Part shown: positions 5,875 through 13,089 of the stretch, piece after piece
Layout of the letters: each line of letters begins with the position of its first letter
Numbering within the stretch: position 1 is the stretch's first letter
Source: Dehalococcoidia bacterium
GTDB lineage: Bacteria; Chloroflexota; Dehalococcoidia; Dehalococcoidales; W693
DNA: 13,776 nt
Direction: 5' to 3'
NCBI GenBank assembly: GCA_011170385.1
Contig: DUFE01000045.1
Coordinates: forward strand, 1 to 13,776
Position numbers and translations under genes: made by a program
Notes under the pieces: model-generated
What the model was told of the DNA's origin: nothing
The model's database searches: none
Seen by the model: only the letters and a program-made list of their open reading frames with translations

Positions 5875-7221
5875 TTATGCTTTCCACGATTTAAGATAGG
5901 CTGGAATATGTGCTCCCTCTCTGGGTCCGACTAAAATCTCCCAACCGGGTAGCTCATCCTCCAATCCACCGCTTTCGACGGCGATATATCCGGGTATTAT
6001 CAGCTTCTGATGATTGACCTTATCGGCGATGCCGCACTTCTTTATAAAGGGAGCGATGGTATCTGAACTGAACTTACCAGCAGCCCAGGCGGTCATAACC
6101 GAAAGCCCCTCTGTATCCTTCACCAGCAGGTAACAGGGGATGCGGCTGTTTTCGATCTCGCCGGATACAATAAAGTATGTCAGTGAAAAATTGGAGGTTA
6201 GAACCACCGGCGAGTTTTTGTTAGGCCCACCGATTTCATAGATACCCTCCGTGGTTGCCAGCGGGCGCTGTGGGTCGGTGAATATATTCATCCGCAGTAC
6301 CAGCAACGGAAACAGGCTTTCACCACGGAAATCAGATAATACGATGATACCACCGTACTTGGCGATAAAGGTAGCGGCGACCATCGCCTCTTTCATTGGA
6401 TTATCACTCATCTTATTGGCGAAGATAATGGTAGGGAAGCCAAGAGGTCTGAATTTTTTATCAAGAGCCGCGCGGCGTATGATAACCTGGTCTTCGAACA
6501 CCTGGCGTATCTTTCTTGCCCCGGAGTCTATTATGATATCTTTAATGCCGGCTTGCACCAGCTTTTCAGTAAGTACGGCAAGCTCTTCCAGACTATCTGC
6601 TTTCGCTGCTACCGGGCAGGAGTTTTCCTTTGAGAGCGTTGCTACCTGTTCGGTGTTATCTTTGGTGGCGGCGTATAGCAACGGTTTAATATCACCGCAG
6701 GCTTTGAGCCCGGCTTTGAGAACATCCGGGTTCTCGCTCATAAGGATAATACTACAATCACAGCTTTTCTTAACTTTATCGACCAGAGCCTCGAATTTTG
6801 ACACGTCTCCGGATTCGCACTTAAGTGCCACCAGTTCAGGTCGAAGGGTTAACCCCACCCTTTCATATTGAAGCTTCTGGCAGCGTTCCAGGCGGCTGTT
6901 AACCTCGTCTTCGGGCATCGTATCACTGATGAGAATAGCAAGGCCAGGCGGATTTTCAAATCTCTTCTCGTGGCGGAATAGAACCGTCTCACCACCGGTT
7001 TTTACCATTCGCTCACCAGTGCCTATAGTCACCGGTCTGATTGGTGGGGCGGAGGCTTCGTCCAGCTTTTCCCTGGCTTCGTCTGATATGTAAGGGCAGG
7101 CAGAGAGCTCCGCCTTACCGGCAGCGAGACTCATGGCAAAAGCCAAACAGGTGGGCACGCCACATTCGCCGCAGTTTGTCTTGGGTAGTAATTTAAATAT
7201 CTCTATACCAGTAAGCGGCAT
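5875..7221 (-). CDS. acsC: Corrinoid iron-sulfur protein, large subunit
   Basis: This encodes 448 residues, matching the usual gamma subunit size. The N-terminal Fe-S domain (PF04060) has C17-x2-C20-x4-C25 and C42, ligands of the low-potential 4Fe-4S cluster that reactivates Co(II). A TIM-barrel core follows, then the C-terminal corrinoid-binding domain (about 330-445) with EGLSVMTAWAAGKFS and LIIPGYIAVESGGLEDELPG. With AcsD it forms the methyl carrier between AcsE and AcsB. The start is ATG 7219-7221, one base after the stop of the radical SAM gene. Its SD AAGGAG (7234-7239) lies inside that gene, in the codons for KKGDLY, so the two are tightly coupled. Spacing to the ATG is 12 bases, rather long. 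Its partner acsD is not adjacent but lies about 5.9 kb upstream, across perR, acsA, acsB and the radical SAM gene. Confidence 0.95.
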   Translation of the reverse strand: MPLTGIEIFKLLPKTNCGECGVPTCLAFAMSLAAGKAELSACPYISDEAREKLDEASAPPIRPVTIGTGERMVKTGGETVLFRHEKRFENPPGLAILISDTMPEDEVNSRLERCQKLQYERVGLTLRPELVALKCESGDVSKFEALVDKVKKSCDCSIILMSENPDVLKAGLKACGDIKPLLYAATKDNTEQVATLSKENSCPVAAKADSLEELAVLTEKLVQAGIKDIIIDSGARKIRQVFEDQVIIRRAALDKKFRPLGFPTIIFANKMSDNPMKEAMVAATFIAKYGGIIVLSDFRGESLFPLLVLRMNIFTDPQRPLATTEGIYEIGGPNKNSPVVLTSNFSLTYFIVSGEIENSRIPCYLLVKDTEGLSVMTAWAAGKFSSDTIAPFIKKCGIADKVNHQKLIIPGYIAVESGGLEDELPGWEILVGPREGAHIPAYLKSWKA

Positions 7222-7222
7222 A

Positions 7223-8299
7223 TTAATATAGATCTCCTTTCTTAAGCAAATCAGGGGCGAACCAGCAACCTGGGTCAGCAGCCATTATATCGCCTGTTTC
7301 TTCATAGGCTCTACCCCGGCACCCGGAGCAGACAACTTTATGGTAGCAGTCGCCATATTTACCTTTGAGCAGTTCTCTGGGCCGTAGTTCGTTTAATATA
7401 GGCGAGTTTTGCCAGATAGATATTATGCTTTGCTCTCTTATATTGCCTAAATTAACTTGCAATAACATACACGGGTTTAACTCGCCATTACATTGAATTA
7501 TGATATACCCCATGGGCATGCCAGCGGCGCACCCCCTTTTATAATAGGGAATTCTCTTCAGCATCTCTGCCGAGAAGTGCTTTGGCTGAATCTCTTTTTG
7601 CTGAAGGATAAGGGGATACATGGGACAGCCTGGGACTCTTATCACGATAGGGTAATCCTTTTGAGCTTGAGCCAGCCACTCCATTGCCCATTTTCTGTCA
7701 CCAAGACTTAAAACCTGTTCTTGGCACTCTTCCTTAGCCCTGCCGGCTACTACTAAGTCAAAGACCTCAGCAGCGTTAGCGCCATAGTCTACCGCTATTT
7801 GAAGCATATCCTCTAGCTGTGACAGGGTCTCTTTCCTGACAACCATATTGAACTGAAATGGTAAACCAGTGGCCCGACATGCCTCGGCACCTTTAAGGGC
7901 TTGCTCAAAGGCACCACTCATACCCCTGAATGAATCGTGGGTTTCGGCATCAGCTGCATCAAGAGATATAGCCACTGCCTGGACGCCGGCTCCCAGCATA
8001 CTTTTTGCCATTGCTTCATCAATGAGGGTACCATTACTACCGATTGTTGTTCTTATTCCTTTCAATGTGGCATATTTTACGATATCCAGTGTATCCCCTC
8101 GACATAGAGGTTCCCCACCATCAATGACGAGCAGGCCTATTCCCAAGTTGGACAAATCATCCATGAGTTTTAGCGCTTCCTTGGTTGATAGCTCATCGGG
8201 TGCTGGCTGGTCAATTGAGCTGCTATAGCAGTGTTTGCATTTTAGATTACACTTAGTGGTAATGCTGTAAGAAACAATAAATGGCGGCTGTATCTGCAT
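7223..8299 (-). CDS. Radical SAM/SPASM-domain protein inside the acs operon
   Basis: This encodes 358 residues from ATG 8297-8299; AAGGGG (8308-8313) overlaps the acsB stop eight bases upstream. The radical SAM cluster motif is C17-x3-C21-x2-C24 in TTKCNLKCKHCYS, with GGEPL at 61-65, SNGT at 88-91 and ISLDA at 111-115. A SPASM/twitch-type tail carries further cluster ligands: C257-x14-G-x4-C277, then C318, C324, C327 and C345. Its block SGCRGRAYEETGDIMAADPGC resembles the end of NirJ, AhbC, AhbD and related maturases, which act on tetrapyrroles or on peptides and protein cofactors. The substrate cannot be read from the sequence. No small precursor-peptide gene lies beside it. Its place between acsB and acsC, with gaps of 12 bases and one base, suggests a job for CODH/ACS or its corrinoid. 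Confidence 0.88.
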   Translation of the reverse strand: MQIQPPFIVSYSITTKCNLKCKHCYSSSIDQPAPDELSTKEALKLMDDLSNLGIGLLVIDGGEPLCRGDTLDIVKYATLKGIRTTIGSNGTLIDEAMAKSMLGAGVQAVAISLDAADAETHDSFRGMSGAFEQALKGAEACRATGLPFQFNMVVRKETLSQLEDMLQIAVDYGANAAEVFDLVVAGRAKEECQEQVLSLGDRKWAMEWLAQAQKDYPIVIRVPGCPMYPLILQQKEIQPKHFSAEMLKRIPYYKRGCAAGMPMGYIIIQCNGELNPCMLLQVNLGNIREQSIISIWQNSPILNELRPRELLKGKYGDCYHKVVCSGCRGRAYEETGDIMAADPGCWFAPDLLKKGDLY

Positions 8300-8311
8300 A
8301 TTTGAATCCCC

Positions 8312-10516
8312 TTACATTATCGGATCCATTGTAAGTGCCGGATGCCCCTTCTCCTGCAGGAAGGGAAGTATTTCCTCTTCGGTAGTGCCTATCGTTTCAT
8401 CGGCAATCATATCCAGCAGGTTTGGTATACCGATTTCTTTGGCTCTGACATTAAATCGCTCGGCAATCTCTTCCTTGAGGCTCTTGGGCATCCATACCAA
8501 TCGTTTGATGCTGCCTTCGGCACTCAAGTATTTCCTTTGGGTGATATTGTACTTGCCATGGCCAACGAAGCCCGGGGTGCTCAAACCGCCACCGATTGTG
8601 CCAGCAAGCGCTGTAAATTTCATTCCACAGGGCGTCATCGCCGTGTACTCCCTGTTAACCGTCATTACCCCATTGCATATCGGTAGGACGGCGGCGATAC
8701 ACTCACAGCAGCCGCAGGTGGTCATCGGGTCGTTTATTATGCTGTAGAAGTTGTAGTGGTCTATCTTACCGCGTGAAGCCTTGAAGATGAAATCGTTGAC
8801 TCCTTTCCACTGTCCCAGCCTGGCATCTATTGTCTCACCTTTGGGTACCGGCTGGTTGGGTCCGGTGGGATTGATTTCATAGGCAGCTTTGCAGTCCATC
8901 CAGTTATATGAGCCGCAGAGTCCGGTTCTTTCCGGGCTTACGGTGCAGACGTGGCTGGGGGCAAATGACTGGCACAGAGTGCAGGAGTAATATATATCCG
9001 TCTCTTCATCGGTCATGCCCTCTATACGTGCATCACGTAAGGCGTGGGTTTCTTTGGCTTTGGCAACCAGCTCGCTAACCTTTGACCCCTCTGTATAGAG
9101 CTTGACCTGCAGCTTATCCATTATTCTGCCGAAATCCTGATGCAGTTTGGCATAGAGAATATCACCGATATGGCGCAATTTGAAACCCTTGCTCTGCGCC
9201 GATTTGCTGATTCTCAACCAGGCGATATCGCGCTGCCCGATGTGCATTACCCCCTGTGCGTAGTTAATCAGGTGGTGGATTTGCCTCTCCAGGATGGGCT
9301 CGTAGTCTTCCTGCATCTCCCGTCCAGCGACCTCAACTATTATCGCCAGGGGTAGCTTGGCTCCTTCTTCGACATCGTCAATATCGGGACCAATAACTTC
9401 TATTTTACCATCCTCGACTTCGTCCATACTCTTACTGGTAACCCACTCCACCATCTGGCTCTTGCCACCACCGCACTCGAGATAGACCTCTTCCCGACGA
9501 ACTCTCTCACCCTCGAAGGCGGGACCGAAGGCTACCGGAATCGGTAGTTCGGTAACGGCGACCTTAAGACCCCTTACTTCAATAGCCCGTGATACAATTT
9601 TATTATGGGGTACGTTGGAGACGACGTGCTCATAAGTACAGATGCCGGTGGGCAAGATCTCCGGTATCGGTGTATCGGCTATAACAGGAAATCCGTAGTT
9701 AATGGCACCAGCAGCGTTGGCGTACCATTCATCGGTAACGTCTCCGAGCGGCATGGCAAAAGCGAAGATTCTATCTTTGTTATATAAAAGCAGCTTTCTG
9801 TAATCACCGGGCTCGACACCACCGAAGGACATAGCCGCCCTGGCGGCGAATCCTAATGCGAACACAGTGGCGGAAACATCCGGCCCAAAGGAGACCAAAC
9901 GCGTCGGCCAACCTATCTGTACGCCGGATTCGATAAGCTGTTCGGAAAACCTCTTGCCTCCGCTTTCGGCACACATAAAGACATACAGGTTCTTCTGCTG
10001 CAACTCCTGCGCGATATTAACGGCTATATCGTTGCTGGGAGCAGAGCCAAGAATGGCGGCAAAACCAGGCGCCGTACCGTCGACGAACTCGATGCCCCTC
10101 TTGCGGAGGATAACATCGTCGGCAGCGCCCAGCCAGATATTACCGTCTTTGGAGTCTTCGGTCTTGGTATAGAAATCAGGCTCTTCCAGATAACGTATCG
10201 ATTCTATCAACTCTTCAGCGAAGAGTGTAGCCATACCGGCGTCGAGAGCCGGCGCCAGGTAGGGCATGGGATGTGTTTCCTTGACCATCGGTGGCAGGAG
10301 CGATTTGCACCTTTTTATTACCTGCTCCATATCCCCCAGTTTCTCAACTTTGGTACCCAGTACACCGTAGATTATGGGAAGGTAATATGCAGTATTGGGG
10401 AATCCTACCGGCTCATTAGCGCCATATTTATCCACCGCCTGCTGCCACTTATCGTCAGCCTGCTCTATAATCTTATGGGCACCTCTGATTGCCGCTGATG
10501 CAATGATTTTTGACAT
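8312..10516 (-). CDS. acsB: Acetyl-CoA synthase, catalytic subunit
   Basis: AcsB condenses the CFeSP-borne methyl group, CO and CoA into acetyl-CoA. The 734 residues match the full bacterial form (about 730), including the N-terminal CODH-contact domain that archaeal CdhC lacks. All A-cluster ligands are present: C512-x2-C515-x8-C524-x9-C534 hold the Fe4S4, linked through C512 to the proximal nickel, and C601-G602-C603 binds the distal nickel. Each is six positions later than in Moorella AcsB (506, 509, 518, 528, 595-597), so the alignment is gap-free over that region. The start is ATG 10514-10516 with an AGAGGAAAGG purine tract (10526-10535). It follows acsA after 31 bases. No nickel-insertion ATPase (AcsF/CooC type) is seen in the window. 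Confidence 0.97.
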   Translation of the reverse strand: MSKIIASAAIRGAHKIIEQADDKWQQAVDKYGANEPVGFPNTAYYLPIIYGVLGTKVEKLGDMEQVIKRCKSLLPPMVKETHPMPYLAPALDAGMATLFAEELIESIRYLEEPDFYTKTEDSKDGNIWLGAADDVILRKRGIEFVDGTAPGFAAILGSAPSNDIAVNIAQELQQKNLYVFMCAESGGKRFSEQLIESGVQIGWPTRLVSFGPDVSATVFALGFAARAAMSFGGVEPGDYRKLLLYNKDRIFAFAMPLGDVTDEWYANAAGAINYGFPVIADTPIPEILPTGICTYEHVVSNVPHNKIVSRAIEVRGLKVAVTELPIPVAFGPAFEGERVRREEVYLECGGGKSQMVEWVTSKSMDEVEDGKIEVIGPDIDDVEEGAKLPLAIIVEVAGREMQEDYEPILERQIHHLINYAQGVMHIGQRDIAWLRISKSAQSKGFKLRHIGDILYAKLHQDFGRIMDKLQVKLYTEGSKVSELVAKAKETHALRDARIEGMTDEETDIYYSCTLCQSFAPSHVCTVSPERTGLCGSYNWMDCKAAYEINPTGPNQPVPKGETIDARLGQWKGVNDFIFKASRGKIDHYNFYSIINDPMTTCGCCECIAAVLPICNGVMTVNREYTAMTPCGMKFTALAGTIGGGLSTPGFVGHGKYNITQRKYLSAEGSIKRLVWMPKSLKEEIAERFNVRAKEIGIPNLLDMIADETIGTTEEEILPFLQEKGHPALTMDPIM

Positions 10517-10547
10517 ATCTTGCTGCCTTTCCTCTCAAGCTTTATTG

Positions 10548-12518
10548 CTAGACCGCATCCAGCTCACGCCTCATCTCCATATCGTAGAGCACCCTTTCAC
10601 GTGCTTTATCGATACCCAGTGCCTTACGCTTCTTATCGATGTGATCTATCATGAGATGGGCGGCTTTAATCGGGTCGGGCTCGAAAGCCCACTTTCCGCC
10701 ATATATCCTTTCGAAATCGTTGAACAGATAGCTAGTCAACTCTTCGCTGCCGATGGTTGGCCAGGTAACGCCAAAGACGGTGAATACCCCCGATGCGACG
10801 AAGTACTGACCGATGGATATTGCCTTTTCGCTCATCCACTCCGGAGCCGCTCCGGCGACGGGCAGGTCGCTTATATCATCGCCCAGACCGCCGTCTTTGA
10901 CCATAGCTGTCGCTGCCACCAGAATACGGCTGTTATCGACACAGGAGCCAACGTGTAGTACCGGCGGAATACCGACGGCTTCGCATACTGAAGCCAGCCC
11001 CTTGCCGGCAAAATCAGCGGCGGCTTCCGGCACCATCAAGCCCGCCATGGCGCTTGCCATGGCGCTGCAACCTGTCTGGATGACGAGGATATCGTTCTTT
11101 ATCAGCTCCTTGACCATGGCGATATGGGCTTCGTTGTGCGGCGTACGGGCATTGTTGCAGCCGACGACGCCGGCAACTCCTCTTATTCTGCCGTTGATGA
11201 TATTATCGTTGAGCGGGTGGTACGAGGAGCGGAAGATGCCTCCCAGCATATAGTTTATCGTCTCGTGGCTGAAGCCGGCAATGAGATCGGTTTTTTCGTC
11301 AGGAATTCTGATGTTTTTACCACGCTTGGGGAAGTTCTCTATAGCCGTTTTGACCACCTCTTTAGCCGATCTAATGGCATCGTGCTCGTCGAACTCTATA
11401 TGCAGCGCCCCGGGGATTTTCGCCTTTGGCGAGGTGGTTACCAGCTTGGTATGGAAGCACTGGGATATATTCGCCAGCGACTCCATAATACACTGGACAT
11501 CGACCACCATAACATCCACGGCGCCAGTAACGATAGCCAGCTCCTGCTGGAGAAAGTTACCTGCCAGCGGCACGCCGTGGCGCATAAGTATCTCGTTGGC
11601 GGTGCAGCACATACCGGCAAGGTTTATTCCCTTAGCTCCCTTAGACTCGGCGATTTTTATCATTTCCGGGTCCTGTGCAGCGGCGACGATCATCTCCGAT
11701 AGCAGTGGCTCGTGCCCATGAATGATGATATTAACCTCGTCTTTCTTTATGACACCGAGATTGACACTGCCCAGCAGCGGTGCCGGTGTGCCGAAAAGAA
11801 TATCCTGAAGCTCGGTAGCGATCATGCTGCCACCCCAGCCGTCGGCGATGGCAGCCCTGGCTCCTTGCTGCAACAGGTTGTGGTAGTCCTGGTCGACGCC
11901 AGCGTGCGTGCGATGCATAATCTCTACGATTTCCCTATCGATGCCTCTTGGAGAGGCTTTTTCCTTTCTCCACAGCTCCTGCCTCTTCAAAGGTGCTCTC
12001 TTTAGGAACAGGATTTCACCATCCTGCCTGCCAAACTCTGCCAGCAGCTTCTCGCCAACATCTATGGCTATCTCCTGATTACTGCGTTCACCGATTTCGA
12101 CACCAATATCAAGCGCCAGCTGCAGCAGTTTTTGCTCATCCTTTATTTCATAGCCGGGGGCTTCGCCCCTGGCAGCAGCAATGAACAGTTCAGCTACGGC
12201 GCGTCCGTGATCAGAGTGAGCCGCAGCACCGCCGGCTATCATACGGGTGAAGTTACGTGCGGCTATGGTCTCAGCTGTGGCGCCGCAGATACCACGTCGT
12301 TTTTTATTTTCTTCCGGGGTTTCTTCCTTGCCTTTGGGCAGCGGTACCCGGCAGGGTCCCATACCGCAGTTGCTACAGCAGCTGCCCACCGAGCCGATGG
12401 GGCACGGCTTCATCGTTTCTGCGCGATCGAATGAAAGGTTGATTTCTTCACTGCACGCCTTGGCAATCATCTGTAGGCTGGCTGCATCTATACTTTTCTT
12501 CTTTTTTTCTTCTGCCAT
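10548..12518 (-). CDS. acsA: Ni-Fe carbon monoxide dehydrogenase catalytic subunit
   Basis: This enzyme (CooS/AcsA, EC 1.2.7.4) interconverts CO2 and CO and feeds CO to AcsB. I start at ATG 12516-12518 (656 residues): GGAG (12528-12531) lies nine bases upstream, while the TTG at 12527 touches it. Ligands in order are C39 and C47 for the shared D-cluster; C48, C51, C56 and C78 for the B-cluster; and for the Ni-Fe4S C-cluster H269 (HGHEP), C305 (GMCCTANE), C343 (VQCIME), C454 (GCNNAR), C484 (TGCSAM) and C526 (GSCVDNSR). H101, H104 (AHSDHGR) and K565 (SEKAIS) fit the proton-path residues. The stretch between C56 and C78 has 21 residues where the Carboxydothermus CooS-II has 13, a charged insertion. 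The neighbouring acsB makes AcsA more likely than a stand-alone CooS. Confidence 0.96.
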   Translation of the reverse strand: MAEEKKKKSIDAASLQMIAKACSEEINLSFDRAETMKPCPIGSVGSCCSNCGMGPCRVPLPKGKEETPEENKKRRGICGATAETIAARNFTRMIAGGAAAHSDHGRAVAELFIAAARGEAPGYEIKDEQKLLQLALDIGVEIGERSNQEIAIDVGEKLLAEFGRQDGEILFLKRAPLKRQELWRKEKASPRGIDREIVEIMHRTHAGVDQDYHNLLQQGARAAIADGWGGSMIATELQDILFGTPAPLLGSVNLGVIKKDEVNIIIHGHEPLLSEMIVAAAQDPEMIKIAESKGAKGINLAGMCCTANEILMRHGVPLAGNFLQQELAIVTGAVDVMVVDVQCIMESLANISQCFHTKLVTTSPKAKIPGALHIEFDEHDAIRSAKEVVKTAIENFPKRGKNIRIPDEKTDLIAGFSHETINYMLGGIFRSSYHPLNDNIINGRIRGVAGVVGCNNARTPHNEAHIAMVKELIKNDILVIQTGCSAMASAMAGLMVPEAAADFAGKGLASVCEAVGIPPVLHVGSCVDNSRILVAATAMVKDGGLGDDISDLPVAGAAPEWMSEKAISIGQYFVASGVFTVFGVTWPTIGSEELTSYLFNDFERIYGGKWAFEPDPIKAAHLMIDHIDKKRKALGIDKARERVLYDMEMRRELDAV

Positions 12519-12569
12519 CTCACACAACTCCAGTAATTTATTTTCTTTAGTTGCGCCAGTAATCAGATC

Positions 12570-12986
12570 TCAATTTTTAGAATCCTTATATATCAGGCTA
12601 TCCTTTTTCTGGCACTCGAGGCACACTCCATGAAACTCCAGGCAGTGATAGAGCACGTTGAAGCCCGTATTACGGGATACTTGCCTGTCTATTTCAGTAT
12701 TGACTTTCTCGTCTACATCGAAAATCCTATCGCACTTAAGGCATCGGAAGTGGTAGTGACTGCCGGTATTACAGTCATACCGGCTGGGGTTGCTGGTAAA
12801 GTCTATCTCCAGTATCTCGCCTCTACGAGCCAGCATTTTAAGGTCCCGGTAGACGGTACCCAAACTGATATGCGGCATATCTTCTTTCACCCTTTCATAT
12901 ATCCAGTTCGCGGTAGGGTGGCAATCGGTGTTTTTTAAAACTTCAAGTATCGCTTCCCTCTGTTTTGTTCTTCTGGTAACAGCCAT
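12570..12986 (-). CDS. perR: PerR-type Fur family transcriptional regulator
   Basis: From ATG 12984-12986 the product has 138 residues. A TTG at 12993-12995, four bases from GGAG (13000-13003), would add three. A winged-helix domain (RRTKQREAILEVL, LGTVYRDLKMLARRGEI) is followed by the dimer/metal domain. The regulatory-metal ligands H23, D71, H77, H79 and D90 sit at a constant offset of 14 from H37, D85, H91, H93 and D104 of Bacillus PerR. The structural zinc Cys C82, C85, C122 and C125 match PerR C96, C99, C136 and C139 at the same offset. It therefore has the full set needed for peroxide sensing by histidine oxidation, though iron sensing like Fur is not excluded. It precedes acsA by 51 bases with no terminator and lies behind a consensus promoter with a PerR-like box. 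Confidence 0.9.
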   Translation of the reverse strand: MAVTRRTKQREAILEVLKNTDCHPTANWIYERVKEDMPHISLGTVYRDLKMLARRGEILEIDFTSNPSRYDCNTGSHYHFRCLKCDRIFDVDEKVNTEIDRQVSRNTGFNVLYHCLEFHGVCLECQKKDSLIYKDSKN

Positions 12987-13011
12987 ATAGTACAATCAAC
13001 TCCAATCTTAA

Positions 13012-13026
13012 CAATAATGATTACTA
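13012..13026. promoter_or_regulatory. Candidate PerR/Fur box over the perR transcription start
   Basis: CAATAAT-G-ATTACTA is a 7-1-7 inverted repeat with core TAATGATTA. It matches 10 of 14 fixed positions of the PerR consensus TTATAATNATTATAA. It lies directly downstream of the -10 and covers the expected start near 13020, a usual place for autorepression. Confidence 0.55.
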
Positions 13027-13055
13027 ATTATAATAAAACATATATACATTGTCAA
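13027..13055 (-). promoter_or_regulatory. Consensus promoter of the perR-acs operon
   Basis: On the minus strand TTGACA (13050-13055) and TATAAT (13027-13032) are both perfect and 17 bases apart. RNA should begin near 13020. No other convincing promoter or terminator is seen before acsA, so this promoter may drive perR and all acs genes behind it. A promoter this strong would be expected to need repression. Confidence 0.88.
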
Positions 13056-13089
13056 GTTTAGTTTGATATAAAGGATAAAGGCCGGTCTT

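Noticed and set aside
6251..6871. A 206-codon open frame on the plus strand
   Set aside because: It is antisense to acsC and its product resembles no protein I know; the acsC reading is unambiguous. The same holds for plus-strand frames across 7869-8228, 8342-8747, 9867-10172, 10395-12442 and 12630-12938.
12525..12527. TTG start for acsA
   Set aside because: It abuts the GGAG with no spacing; the ATG nine bases further on has proper spacing.
12530..12563. CCAGTAAT occurring twice, 26 bases apart, between perR and acsA
   Set aside because: Only eight bases each, one copy partly overlaps the acsA SD, and the arrangement is compatible with chance.
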